This document shows positions 31,415-46,149 of a stretch of 64,000 nt of DNA, one piece after another. The number at the start of each line of letters is the position of its first letter. The stretch's first letter is position 1. Source of the DNA: Apostichopus japonicus (lineage: Eukaryota > Echinodermata > Holothuroidea > Aspidochirotida > Stichopodidae); NCBI RefSeq assembly GCF_037975245.1, contig NC_092564.1:15381984-15445983 (forward strand). The letters are read 5' to 3'. The translations under genes and the position numbers were made by a program. A model generated the notes under the pieces. That model worked only from the letters and a program-made list of their open reading frames with translations. It was not told the origin of the DNA and did no database searches.

Positions 31415-34400
31415 CGACGTCATTTCATATCGCATTTAGATTATTAAAACTTCGTCAAATGACACTTTTTGTCTCGAGAGAAGCGTCTAATGGGTGCTGT
31501 GGTCCGTTCTACATATCCTGAGAGAAAATTAAGAACTTTCATTTTTGGCCCAAAAATGACGATTTTGTAAGGCTATACCCTTATGATTTTGTCGGATTTT
31601 GGCCAAAATTGCGACTTTTTTAATTCTTCCCAAAATTGTACCTGCGGTGTGTGGCGCCCTTTTGATTCCTTTCCAGGTGATAAGAGTTGTAAAAACACTC
31701 ATATTTTGGTAGAAAAATGAAATTTAATAACCATATCTCGACGTCATTTCATATCGCATTTAGATTATTAAAACTTCGTCAAATGACACTTTTTGTCTCG
31801 AGAGAAGCGTCTAATGGGTGCTGTGGTCCGTTCTACATATCCTGAGAGAAAATTAAGAACTTTCATTTTTGGCCCAAAAATGACGATTTTGTAAGGCTAT
31901 ATACCCTTATGATTTTGGCCAAAATTGCACTCATATCTTGGAAAAAAATGAAATTTAATAACAATATCTCGACGTCATTTCATATCGCATTTAGATTATT
32001 AAAACTTCGTCAAATGACACTTTTTGACTCGAGAGAAGCGTCTAATGGGTGCTGTGGTCAGTTCTACGTATCCTGAGAGAAATTTGAGAACTTTCATTTT
32101 TGGCCCAAAATGACGATTTTGTAAGGCTATACCCTTATGATTTTGTCCAAAATTGCGACTTTTTTAATTCTTCCCAAAATTGTACCTGCGGTGTGTGGCG
32201 CCCTTTTGATTCCTTTCCAGCTGATAAGAGTTGTAAAAACACTCATATTTTGGTAGAAAATGAAATTTAATAACCATATCTCGACGTCATTTCATATCGC
32301 ATTTAGATTATTAAAACTTCGTCAAATGACACTTTGTCTCGAGAGAAGCGTCTAATGGGTGCTGTGGTCCGTTCTACATATCCTGAGAGAAAATTAAGAA
32401 CTTTCATTTTTGGCCCAAAAATGACGATTTTGTAAGGCTATACCCTTATGATTTTGTCGGATTTTGGCCAAAATTGCGACTTTTTTAATTCTTCCCAAAA
32501 TTGTACCTGCGGTGTGTGGCGCCCTTTTGATTCCTTTCCAGGTGATAAGAGTTGTAAAAACACTCATATTTTGGTAGAAAAATGAAATTTAATAACCATA
32601 TCTCGACGTCATTTCATATCGCATTTAGATTATTAAAACTTCGTCAAATGACACTTTTTGTCTCGAGAGAAGCGTCTAATGGGTGCTGTGGTCCGTTCTA
32701 CATATCCTGAGAGAAAATTAAGAACTTTCATTTTTGGCCCAAAAATGACGATTTTGTAAGGCTATACCCTTATGATTTTGGCCAAAATTGCGACTTTTTT
32801 TAATTCTTCCCAAAATTGTACCTGCGGTGTGTGGCGCCCTTTTGATTCCTTTCCAGCTGATAAGAGTTGTAAAAACTCATATTTTGGAAAAAAATGAAAT
32901 TTAATAACCATATCTCGACGTCATTTCATATCGCATTTAGATTATTAAAACTTCGTCAAATGACACTTTTTGTCTCGAGAGAAGCGTCTAATGGGTGCTG
33001 TGGTCCGTTCTGCATATCCTGAGAGAAAATTAAGAACTTTCATTTTTGGCCCAAAAATGACGATTTTGTAAGGCTATATACCCTTATGATTTTGGCCAAA
33101 ATTGCGACTTTTTTAATTCTTCCCAAAATTGTACCTGCGGTGTGTGGCGCCCTTTTGATTCCTTTCCAGCTGATAAGAGTTGTAAAAACTCATATTTTGG
33201 AAAAAAAAGAAATTTAATAACTATATCTCGACGTCATTTCATATCGCATTTAGATCATTGAAACTTCGTCAAATGACACTTTTTGTCTCGAGAGAAGCGT
33301 CTAATGGGTGCTGTGGTCCGTTCTACGTATCCTGAGAGAAATTTGAGAACTTTAATTTTTGGCCCAAAAATGACGATTTTGTAAGGCTATACCCTTATGA
33401 TTTTGGCCAAAATTGTGACTTTTTTAATTCTTCCCATAATTGTACCTGCGGTGTGTGGCGCCCTTTTGATTCCTTTCCAGGTGATAAGAGTTGTAAAAAC
33501 ACTCATATTTTGGTAGAAAAATGAAATTTAATAACCATATCTCGACGTCATTTCATATCGCATTTAGATTATTAAAACTTCGTCAAATGACACTTTTTGT
33601 CTCGAGAGAAGCGTCTAATGGGTGCTGTGGTCCGTTCTACGTATCCTGAGAGAAATTTGAGAACTTTCATTTTTGGCCCAAAATGACGATTTTGTAAGGC
33701 TATACCCTTATGATTTTGTCCAAAATTGCGACTTTTTTAATTCTTCCCAAAATTGTACCTGCGGTGTGTGGCGCCCTTTTGATTCCTTTCCAGGTGATAA
33801 GAGTTGTAAAAACACTCATATTTTGGTAGAAAAATGAAATTTAATAACCATATCTCGACGTCATTTCATATCGCATTTAGATTATTAAAACTTCGTCAAA
33901 TGACACTTTTTGACTCGAGAGAAGCGTCTAATGGGTGCTGTGGTCCGTTCTACATATCCTGAGAGAAAATTAAGAACTTTCATTTTTGGCCCAAAAATGA
34001 CGATTTTGTAAGGCTATACCCTTATGATTTTGTCGGATTTTGGCCAAAATTGCGACTTTTTTAATTCTTCCCAAAATTGTACCTGCGGTGTGTGGCGCCC
34101 TTTTGATTCCTTTCCAGGTGATAAGAGTTGTAAAAACACTCATATTTTGGTAGAAAAATGAAATTTAATAACCATATCTCGACGTCATTTCATATCGCAT
34201 TTAGATTATTAAAACTTCGTCAAATGACACTTTTTGTCTCGAGAGAAGCGTCTAATGGGTGCTGTGGTCCGTTCTACATATCCTGAGAGAAAATTAAGAA
34301 CTTTCATTTTTGGCCCAAAAATGACGATTTTGTAAGGCTATATACCCTTATGATTTTGGCCAAAATTGCACTCATATCTTGGAAAAAAATGAAATTTAAT

Positions 34401-36100
34401 AACAATATCTCGACGTCATTTCATATCGCATTTAGATTATTAAAACTTCGTCAAATGACACTTTTTGACTCGAGAGAAGCGTCTAATGGGTGCTGTGGTC
34501 AGTTCTACGTATCCTGAGAGAAATTTGAGAACTTTCATTTTTGGCCCAAAATGACGATTTTGTAAGGCTATACCCTTATGATTTTGTCCAAAATTGCGAC
34601 TTTTTTAATTCTTCCCAAAATTGTACCTGCGGTGTGTGGCGCCCTTTTGATTCCTTTCCAGGTGATAAGAGTTGTAAAAACACTCATATTTTGGTAGAAA
34701 AATGAAATTTAATAACCATATCTCGACGTCATTTCATATCGCATTTAGATTATTAAAACTTCGTCAAATGACACTTTTTGTCTCGAGAGAAGCGTCTAAT
34801 GGGTGCTGTGGTCCGTTCTACATATCCTGAGAGAAAATTAAGAACTTTCATTTTTGGCCCAAAAATGACGATTTTGTAAGGCTATACCCTTATGATTTTG
34901 TCGGATTTTGGCCAAAATTGCGACTTTTTTAATTCTTCCCAAAATTGTACCTGCGGTGTGTGGCGCCCTTTTGATTCCTTTCCAGGTGATAAGAGTTGTA
35001 AAAACACTCATATTTTGGTAGAAAAATGAAATTTAATAACCATATCTCGACGTCATTTCATATCGCATTTAGATTATTAAAACTTCGTCAAATGACACTT
35101 TTTGTCTGGAGAGAAGCGTCTAATGGGTGCTGTGGTCCGTTCTACATATCCTGAGAGAAAATTAAGAACTTTCATTTTTGGCCCAAAAATGACGATTTTG
35201 TAAGGCTATACCCTTATGATTTTGGCCAAAATTGCGACTTTTTTTAATTCTTCCCAAAATTGTACCTGCGGTGTGTGGCGCCCTTTTGATTCCTTTCCAG
35301 CTGATAAGAGTTGTAAAAACTCATATTTTGGAAAAAAATGAAATTTAATAACCATATCTCGACGTCATTTCATATCGCATTTAGATTATTAAAACTTCGT
35401 CAAATGACACTTTTTGTCTCGAGAGAAGCGTCTAATGGGTGCTGTGGTCCGTTCTGCATATCCTGAGAGAAAATTAAGAACTTTCATTTTTGGCCCAAAA
35501 ATGACGATTTTGTAAGGCTATATACCCTTATGATTTTGGCCAAAATTGCGACTTTTTTAATTCTTCCCAAAATTGTACCTGCGGTGTGTGGCGCCCTTTT
35601 GATTCCTTTCCAGCTGATAAGAGTTGTAAAAACTCATATTTTGGAAAAAAATGAAATTTAATAACTATATCTCGACGTCATTTCATATCGCATTTAGATC
35701 ATTAAAACTTCGTCAAATGACACTTTTTGTCTCGAGAGAAGCGTCTAATGGGTGCTGTGGTCCGTTCTACGTATCCTGAGAGAAATTTGAGAACTTTAAT
35801 TTTTGGCCCAAAAATGACGATTTTGTAAGGCTATACCCTTATGATTTTGGCCAAAATTGTGACTTTTTTAATTCTTCCCAAAATTGTACCTGCGGTGTGT
35901 GGCGCCCTTTTGATTCCTTTCCAGGTGATAAGAGTTGTAAAAACACTCATATTTTGGTAGAAAAATGAAATTTAATAACCATATCTCGACGTCATTTCAT
36001 ATCGCATTTAGATTATTAAAACTTCGTCAAATGACACTTTTTGTCTCGAGAGAAGCGTCTAATGGGTGCTGTGGTCCGTTCTACGTATCCTGAGAGAAAT
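31415..36100. repeat. Satellite ~2.44-kb direct block duplication
   Basis: The deletion junctions at 31,927 and 34,369 (offset 2,442) and the CTGCATATCC variants at 33,011 and 35,455 (offset 2,444) show that about 31.4-33.7 kb is repeated at about 33.9-36.1 kb with small indels. Both copies keep the order deletion form, GTGGTCAGTTC unit, further units, CTGCATATCC unit, ACTTTAATTTTTGG unit. Confidence 0.75.
31739..31969. repeat. 231-bp deletion-form monomer (first of seven)
   Basis: This form joins GGCCAAAATTG directly to CACTCATATCTTGG, removing about 90 bp that includes the GTGTGTGGCGCC and GATAAGAG landmarks. The same junction recurs at 34,369, 42,521, 46,565, 47,745, 50,840 and 52,020. 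All copies also share AATAACAATATCTC, and the next unit carries GTGGTCAGTTC, so they descend from one event. Confidence 0.9.
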
Positions 36101-39100
36101 TTGAGAACTTTCATTTTTGGCCCAAAATGACGATTTTGTAAGGCTATACCCTTATGATTTTGTCCAAAATTGCGACTTTTTTAATTCTTCCCAAAATTGT
36201 ACCTGCGGTGTGTGGCGCCCTTTTGATTCCTTTCCAGGTGATAAGAGTTGTAAAAACACTCATATTTTGGTAGAAAAATGAAATTTAATAACCATATCTC
36301 GACGTCATTTCATATCGCATTTAGATTATTAAAACTTCGTCAAATGACACTTTTTGACTGGAGAGAAGCGTCTAATGGGTGCTGTGGTCCGTTCTACGTA
36401 TCCTGAGAGAAATTTGAGAACTTTCATTTTTGGCCCAAATATGACGATTTTGTAAGGCTATACCCTTATGATTTTGTCGGATTTTGGCCAAAATTGCGAC
36501 TTTTTTAATTCTTCCCAAAATTGTACCTGCGGTGTGTGGCGCCCTTTTGATTCCTTTCCAGGTGATAAGAGTTGTAAAAACACTCATATTTTGGTAGAAA
36601 AATGAAATTTAATAACCATATCTCGACGTCATTTCATATCGCATTTAGATTATTAAAACTTCGTCAAATGACACTTTTTGTCTGGAGAGAAGCGTCTAAT
36701 GGGTGCTGTGGTCCGTTCTACATATCCTGAGAGAAAATTAAGAACTTTCATTTTTGGCCCCAAAATGACGATTTTGTAAGGCTATACCCTTATGATTTTG
36801 TCGGATTTTGGCCAAAATTGCGACTTTTTTAATTCTTCCCAAAATTGTACCTGCGGTGTGTGGCGCCCTTTTGATTCCTTTCCAGGTGATAAGAGTTGTA
36901 AAAACACTCATATTTTGGTAGAAAAATGAAATTTAATAACCATATCTCGACGTCATTTCATATCGCATTTAGATCATTAAAACTTCGTCAAATGACACTT
37001 TTTGTCTCGAGAGAAGCGTCTAATGGGTGCTGTGGTCCGTTCTACGTATCCTGAGAGAAATTTGAGAACTTTAATTTTTGGCCCAAAAATGACGATTTTG
37101 TAAGGCTATACCCTTATGATTTTGGCCAAAATTGTGACTTTTTTAATTCTTCCCAAAATTGTACCTGCGGTGTGTGGCGCCCTTTTGATTCCTTTCCAGG
37201 TGATAAGAGTTGTAAAAACACTCATATTTTGGTAGAAAAATGAAATTTAATAACCATATCTCGACGTCATTTCATATCGCATTTAGATTATTAAAACTTC
37301 GTCAAATGACACTTTTTGTCTCGAGAGAAGCGTCTAATGGGTGCTGTGGTCCGTTCTACGTATCCTGAGAGAAATTTGAGAACTTTCATTTTTGGCCCAA
37401 AAATGACGATTTTGTAAGGCTATACCCTTATGATTTTGGCCAAAATTGCGACTTTTTTTAATTCTTCCCAAAATTGTACCTGCGGTGTGTGGCGCCCTTT
37501 TGATTCCTTTCCAGCTGATAAGAGTTGTAAAAACTCATATTTTGGAAAAAAATGAAATTTAATAACTATATCTCGACGTCATTTCATATCGCATTTAGAT
37601 CATTAAAACTTCGTCAAATGACACTTTTTGTCTCGAGAGAAGCGTCTAATGGGTGCTGTGGTCCGTTCTACGTATCCTGAGAGAAATTTGAGAACTTTAA
37701 TTTTTGGCCCAAAAATGACGATTTTGTAAGGCTATACCCTTATGATTTTGGCCAAAATTGTGACTTTTTTAATTCTTCCCAAAATTGTACCTGCGGTGTG
37801 TGGCGCCCTTTTGATTCCTTTCCAGGTGATAAGAGTTGTAAAAACACTCATATTTTGGTAGAAAAATGAAATTTAATAACCATATCTCGACGTCATTTCA
37901 TATCGCATTTAGATTATTAAAACTTCGTCAAATGACACTTTTTGTCTCGAGAGAAGCGTCTAATGGGTGCTGTGGTCCGTTCTACGTATCCTGAGAGAAA
38001 TTTGAGAACTTTCATTTTTGGCCCAAAATGACGATTTTGTAAGGCTATACCCTTATGATTTTGTCCAAAATTGCGACTTTTTTAATTCTTCCCAAAATTG
38101 TACCTGCGGTGTGTGGCGCCCTTTTGATTCCTTTCCAGGTGATAAGAGTTGTAAAAACACTCATATTTTGGTAGAAAAATGAAATTTAATAACCATATCT
38201 CGACGTCATTTCATATCGCATTTAGATTATTAAAACTTCGTCAAATGACACTTTTTGACTGGAGAGAAGCGTCTAATGGGTGCTGTGGTCCGTTCTACGT
38301 ATCCTGAGAGAAATTTGAGAACTTTCATTTTTGGCCCAAATATGACGATTTTGTAAGGCTATACCCTTATGATTTTGTCGGATTTTGGCCAAAATTGCGA
38401 CTTTTTTAATTCTTCCCAAAATTGTACCTGCGGTGTGTGGCGCCCTTTTGATTCCTTTCCAGGTGATAAGAGTTGTAAAAACACTCATATTTTGGTAGAA
38501 AAATGAAATTTAATAACCATATCTCGACGTCATTTCATATCGCATTTAGATTATTAAAACTTCGTCAAATGACACTTTTTGTCTCGAGAGAAGCGTCTAA
38601 TGGGTGCTGTGGTCCGTTCTACATATCCTGAGAGAAAATTAAGAACTTTCATTTTTGGCCCAAAAATGACGATTTTGTAAGGCTATACCCTTATGATTTT
38701 GTCGGATTTTGGCCAAAATTGCGACTTTTTTAATTCTTCCCAAAATTGTACCTGCGGTGTGTGGCGCCCTTTTGATTCCTTTCCAGGTGATAAGAGTTGT
38801 AAAAACACTCATATTTTGGTAGAAAAATGAAATTTAATAACCATATCTCGACGTCATTTCATATCGCATTTAGATCATTAAAACTTCGTCAAATGACACT
38901 TTTTGTCTCGAGAGAAGCGTCTAATGGGTGCTGTGGTCCGTTCTACGTATCCTGAGAGAAATTTGAGAACTTTAATTTTTGGCCCAAAAATGACGATTTT
39001 GTAAGGCTATACCCTTATGATTTTGGCCAAAATTGTGACTTTTTTAATTCTTCCCAAAATTGTACCTGCGGTGTGTGGCGCCCTTTTGATTCCTTTCCAG

Positions 39101-42100
39101 GTGATAAGAGTTGTAAAAACACTCATATTTTGGTAGAAAAATGAAATTTAATAACCATATCTCGACGTCATTTCATATCGCATTTAGATTATTAAAACTT
39201 CGTCAAATGACACTTTTTGTCTCGAGAGAAGCGTCTAATGGGTGCTGTGGTCCGTTCTACGTATCCTGAGAGAAATTTAAGAACTTTCATTTTTGGCCCA
39301 AAAATGACGATTTTGTAAGGCTATACCCTTATGATTTTGGCCAAAATTGTGACTTTTTTTAATTCTTCCCAAAATTGTACCTGCGGTGTGTGGCGCCCTT
39401 TTGATTCCTTTCCAGCTGATAAGAGTTGTAAAAACTCATATTTTGGAAAAAAATGAAATTTAATAACCATATCTCGACGTCATTTCATATCGCATTTAGA
39501 TTATTAAAACTTCGTCAAATGACACTTTTTGTCTCGAGAGAAGCGTCTAATGGGTGCTGTGGTCCGTTCTGCATATCCTGAGAGAAAATTAAGAACTTTC
39601 ATTTTTGGCCCAAAAATGACGATTTTGTAAGGCTATATACCCTTATGATTTTGGCCAAAATTGCGACTTTTTTAATTCTTCCCAAAATTGTACCTGCGGT
39701 GTGTGGCGCCCTTTTGATTCCTTTCCAGCTGATAAGAGTTGTAAAAACTCATATTTTGGAAAAAAATGAAATTTAATAACTATATCTCGACGTCATTTCA
39801 TATCGCATTTAGATCATTAAAACTTCGTCAAATGACACTTTTTGTCTCGAGAGAAGCGTCTAATGGGTGCTGTGGTCCGTTCTACGTATCCTGAGAGAAA
39901 TTTGAGAACTTTAATTTTTGGCCCAAAAATGACGATTTTGTAAGGCTATACCCTTATGATTTTGGCCAAAATTGTGACTTTTTTAATTCTTCCCAAAATT
40001 GTACCTGCGGTGTGTGGCGCCCTTTTGATTCCTTTCCAGGTGATAAGAGTTGTAAAAACACTCATATTTTGGTAGAAAAATGAAATTTAATAACCATATC
40101 TCGACGTCATTTCATATCGCATTTAGATTATTAAAACTTCGTCAAATGACACTTTTTGTCTCGAGAGAAGCGTCTAATGGGTGCTGTGGTCCGTTCTACG
40201 TATCCTGAGAGAAATTTGAGAACTTTCATTTTTGGCCCAAAATGACGATTTTGTAAGGCTATACCCTTATGATTTTGTCCAAAATTGCGACTTTTTTAAT
40301 TCTTCCCAAAATTGTACCTGCGGTGTGTGGCGCCCTTTTGATTCCTTTCCAGGTGATAAGAGTTGTAAAAACACTCATATTTTGGTAGAAAAATGAAATT
40401 TAATAACCATATCTCGACGTCATTTCATATCGCATTTAGATTATTAAAACTTCGTCAAATGACACTTTTTGACTGGAGAGAAGCGTCTAATGGGTGCTGT
40501 GGTCCGTTCTACGTATCCTGAGAGAAATTTGAGAACTTTCATTTTTGGCCCAAATATGACGATTTTGTAAGGCTATAATGATTTTGTCGGATTTTGGCCA
40601 AAATTGCGACTTTTTTAATTCTTCCCAAAATTGTACCTGCGGTGTGTGGCGCCCTTTTGATTCCTTTCCAGGTGATAAGAGTTGTAAAAACACTCATATT
40701 TTGGTAGAAAAATGAAATTTAATAACCATATCTCGACGTCATTTCATATCGCATTTAGATTATTAAAACTTCGTCAAATGACACTTTTTGTCTCGAGAGA
40801 AGCGTCTAATGGGTGCTGTGGTCCGTTCTACATATCCTGAGAGAAAATTAAGAACTTTCATTTTTGGCCCAAAAATGACGATTTTGTAAGGCTATACCCT
40901 TATGATTTTGTCGGATTTTGGCCAAAATTGCGACTTTTTTAATTCTTCCCAAAATTGTACCTGCGGTGTGTGGCGCCCTTTTGATTCCTTTCCAGGTGAT
41001 AAGAGTTGTAAAAACACTCATATTTTGGTAGAAAAATGAAATTTAATAACCATATCTCGACGTCATTTCATATCGCATTTAGATCATTAAAACTTCGTCA
41101 AATGACACTTTTTGTCTCGAGAGAAGCGTCTAATGGGTGCTGTGGTCCGTTCTACGTATCCTGAGAGAAATTTGAGAACTTTAATTTTTGGCCCAAAAAT
41201 GACGATTTTGTAAGGCTATACCCTTATGATTTTGGCCAAAATTGTGACTTTTTTAATTCTTCCCAAAATTGTACCTGCGGTGTGTGGCGCCCTTTTGATT
41301 CCTTTCCAGGTGATAAGAGTTGTAAAAACACTCATATTTTGGTAGAAAAATGAAATTTAATAACCATATCTCGACGTCATTTCATATCGCATTTAGATTA
41401 TTAAAACTTCGTCAAATGACACTTTTTGTCTCGAGAGAAGCGTCTAATGGGTGCTGTGGTCCGTTCTACGTATCCTGAGAGAAATTTGAGAACTTTCATT
41501 TTTGGCCCAAAATGACGATTTTGTAAGGCTATACCCTTATGATTTTGTCCAAAATTGCGACTTTTTTAATTCTTCCCAAAATTGTACCTGCGGTGTGTGG
41601 CGCCCTTTTGATTCCTTTCCAGGTGATAAGAGTTGTAAAAACACTCATATTTTGGTAGAAAAATGAAATTTAATAACCATATCTCGACGTCATTTCATAT
41701 CGCATTTAGATTATTAAAACTTCGTCAAATGACACTTTTTGACTCGAGAGAAGCGTCTAATGGGTGCTGTGGTCCGTTCTACGTATCCTGAGAGAAATTT
41801 GAGAACTTTCATTTTTGGCCCAAATATGACGATTTTGTAAGGCTATACCCTTATGATTTTGTCGGATTTTGGCCAAAATTGCGACTTTTTTAATTCTTCC
41901 CAAAATTGTACCTGCGGTGTGTGGCGCCCTTTTGATTCCTTTCCAGGTGATAAGAGTTGTAAAAACACTCATATTTTGGTAGAAAAATGAAATTTAATAA
42001 CCATATCTCGACGTCATTTCATATCGCATTTAGATTATTAAAACTTCGTCAAATGACACTTTTTGTCTCGAGAGAAGCGTCTAATGGGTGCTGTGGTCCG

Positions 42101-45100
42101 TTCTACATATCCTGAGAGAAAATTAAGAACTTTCATTTTTGGCCCAAAAATGACGATTTTGTAAGGCTATACCCTTATGATTTTGTCGGATTTTGGCCAA
42201 AATTGCGACTTTTTTAATTCTTCCCAAAATTGTACCTGCCGTGTGTGGCGCCCTTTTGATTCCTTTCCAGGTGATAAGAGTTGTAAAAACACTCATATTT
42301 TGGTAGAAAAATGAAATTTAATAACCATATCTCGACGTCATTTCATATCGCATTTAGATTATTAAAACTTCGTCAAATGACACTTTTTGTCTCGAGAGAA
42401 GCGTCTAATGGGTGCTGTGGTCCGTTCTACATATGCTGAGAGAAAATTAAGAACTTTCATTTTTGGCCCAAAAATGACGATTTTGTAAGGCTATATACCC
42501 TTATGATTTTGGCCAAAATTGCACTCATATCTTGGAAAAAAATGAAATTTAATAACAATATCTCGACGTCATTTCATATCGCATTTAGATTATTAAAACT
42601 TCGTCAAATGACACTTTTTGACTCGAGAGAAGCGTCTAATGGGTGCTGTGGTCAGTTCTACGTATCCTGAGAGAAATTTGAGAACTTTCATTTTTGGCCC
42701 AAAATGACGATTTTGTAAGGCTATACCCTTATGATTTTGTCCAAAATTGCGACTTTTTTAATTCTTCCCAAAATTGTACCTGCGGTGTGTGGCGCCCTTT
42801 TGATTCCTTTCCAGGTGATAAGAGTTGTAAAAACACTCATATTTTGGTAGAAAAATGAAATTTAATAACCATATCTCGACGTCATTTCATATCGCATTTA
42901 GATTATTAAAACTTCGTCAAATGACACTTTTTGTCTCGAGAGAAGCGTCTAATGGGTGCTGTGGTCCGTTCTACATATCCTGAGAGAAAATTAAGAACTT
43001 TCATTTTTGGCCCAAAAATGACGATTTTGTAAGGCTATACCCTTATGATTTTGTCGGATTTTGGCCAAAATTGCGACTTTTTTAATTCTTCCCAAAATTG
43101 TACCTGCGGTGTGTGGCGCCCTTTTGATTCCTTTCCAGGTGATAAGAGTTGTAAAAACACTCATATTTTGGTAGAAAAATGAAATTTAATAACCATATCT
43201 CGACGTCATTTCATATCGCATTTAGATTATTAAAACTTCGTCAAATGACACTTTTTGTCTCGAGAGAAGCGTCTAATGGGTGCTGTGGTCCGTTCTGCAT
43301 ATCCTGAGAGAAAATTAAGAACTTTCCTTTTTTGGCCCAAAAATGACGATTTTGTAAGGCTATACCCTTATGATTTTGGCCAAAATTGCGACTTTTTTTA
43401 ATTCTTCCCAAAATTGTACCTGCGGTGTGTGGCGCCCTTTTGATTCCTTTCCAGCTGATAAGAGTTGTAAAAACTCATATTTTGGAAAAAAATGAAATTT
43501 AATAACCATATCTCGACGTCATTTCATATCGCATTTAGATTATTAAAACTTCGTCAAATGACACTTTTTGTCTCGAGAGAAGCGTCTAATGGGTGCTGTG
43601 GTCCGTTCTGCATATCCTGAGAGAAAATTAAGAACTTTCATTTTTGGCCCAAAAATGACGATTTTGTAAGGCTATATACCCTTATGATTTTGGCCAAAAT
43701 TGCGACTTTTTTAATTCTTCCCAAAATTGTACCTGCGGTGTGTGGCGCCCTTTTGATTCCTTTCCAGCTGATAAGAGTTGTAAAAACTCATATTTTGGAA
43801 AAAAATGAAATTTAATAACTATATCTCGACGTCATTTCATATCGCATTTAGATCATTAAAACTTCGTCAAATGACACTTTTTGTCTCGAGAGAAGCGTCT
43901 AATGGGTGCTGTGGTCCGTTCTACGTATCCTGAGAGAAATTTGAGAACTTTAATTTTTGGCCCAAAAATGACGATTTTGTAAGGCTATACCCTTATGATT
44001 TTGGCCAAAATTGTGACTTTTTTAATTCTTCCCAAAATTGTACCTGCGGTGTGTGGCGCCCTTTTGATTCCTTTCCAGGTGATAAGAGTTGTAAAAACAC
44101 TCATATTTTGGTAGAAAAATGAAATTTAATAACCATATCTCGACGTCATTTCATATCGCATTTAGATTATTAAAACTTCGTCAAATGACACTTTTTGTCT
44201 CGAGAGAAGCGTCTAATGGGTGCTGTGGTCCGTTCTACGTATCCTGAGAGAAATTTGAGAACTTTCATTTTTGGCCCAAAATGACGATTTTGTAAGGCTA
44301 TACCCTTATGATTTTGTCCAAAATTGCGACTTTTTTAATTCTTCCCAAAATTGTACCTGCGGTGTGTGGCGCCCTTTTGATTCCTTTCCAGGTGATAAGA
44401 GTTGTAAAAACACTCATATTTTGGTAGAAAAATGAAATTTAATAACCATATCTCGACGTCATTTCATATCGCATTTAGATTATTAAAACTTCGTCAAATG
44501 ACACTTTTTGACTGGAGAGAAGCGTCTAATGGGTGCTGTGGTCCGTTCTACGTATCCTGAGAGAAATTTGAGAACTTTCATTTTTGGCCCAAATATGACG
44601 ATTTTGTAAGGCTATACCCTTATGATTTTGTCGGATTTTGGCCAAAATTGCGACTTTTTTAATTCTTCCCAAAATTGTACCTGCGGTGTGTGGCGCCCTT
44701 TTGATTCCTTTCCAGGTGATAAGAGTTGTAAAAACACTCATATTTTGGTAGAAAAATGAAATTTAATAACCATATCTCGACGTCATTTCATATCGCATTT
44801 AGATTATTAAAACTTCGTCAAATGACACTTTTTGTCTCGAGAGAAGCGTCTAATGGGTGCTGTGGTCCGTTCTACATATCCTGAGAGAAAATTAAGAACT
44901 TTCATTTTTGGCCCAAAAATGACGATTTTGTAAGGCTATACCCTTATGATTTTGTCGGATTTTGGCCAAAATTGCGACTTTTTTAATTCTTCCCAAAATT
45001 GTACCTGCGGTGTGTGGCGCCCTTTTGATTCCTTTCCAGGTGATAAGAGTTGTAAAAACACTCATATTTTGGTAGAAAAATGAAATTTAATAACCATATC

Positions 45101-46149
45101 TCGACGTCATTTCATATCGCATTTAGATCATTAAAACTTCGTCAAATGACACTTTTTGTCTCGAGAGAAGCGTCTAATGGGTGCTGTGGTCCGTTCTACG
45201 TATCCTGAGAGAAATTTGAGAACTTTAATTTTTGGCCCAAAAATGACGATTTTGTAAGGCTATACCCTTATGATTTTGGCCAAAATTGTGACTTTTTTAA
45301 TTCTTCCCAAAATTGTACCTGCGGTGTGTGGCGCCCTTTTGATTCCTTTCCAGGTGATAAGAGTTGTAAAAACACTCATATTTTGGTAGAAAAATGAAAT
45401 TTAATAACCATATCTCGACGTCATTTCATATCGCATTTAGATTATTAAAACTTCGTCAAATGACACTTTTTGTCTCGAGAGAAGCGTCTAATGGGTGCTG
45501 TGGTCCGTTCTACGTATCCTGAGAGAAATTTGAGAACTTTCATTTTTGGCCCAAAATGACGATTTTGTAAGGCTATACCCTTATGATTTTGTCCAAAATT
45601 GCGACTTTTTTAATTCTTCCCAAAATTGTACCTGCGGTGTGTGGCGCCCTTTTGATTCCTTTCCAGGTGATAAGAGTTGTAAAAACACTCATATTTTGGT
45701 AGAAAAATGAAATTTAATAACCATATCTCGACGTCATTTCATATCGCATTTAGATTATTAAAACTTCGTCAAATGACACTTTTTGACTCGAGAGAAGCGT
45801 CTAATGGGTGCTGTGGTCCGTTCTACGTATCCTGAGAGAAATTTGAGAACTTTCATTTTTGGCCCAAATATGACGATTTTGTAAGGCTATACCCTTATGA
45901 TTTTGTCGGATTTTGGCCAAAATTGTGACTTTTTTAATTCTTCCCAAAATTGTACCTGCGGTGTGTGGCGCCCTTTTGATTCCTTTCCAGGTGATAAGAG
46001 TTGTAAAAACACTCATATTTTGGTAGAAAAATGAAATTTAATAACCATATCTCGACGTCATTTCATATCGCATTTAGATTATTAAAACTTCGTCAAATGA
46101 CACTTTTTGTCTCGAGAGAAGCGTCTAATGGGTGCTGTGGTCCGTTCTA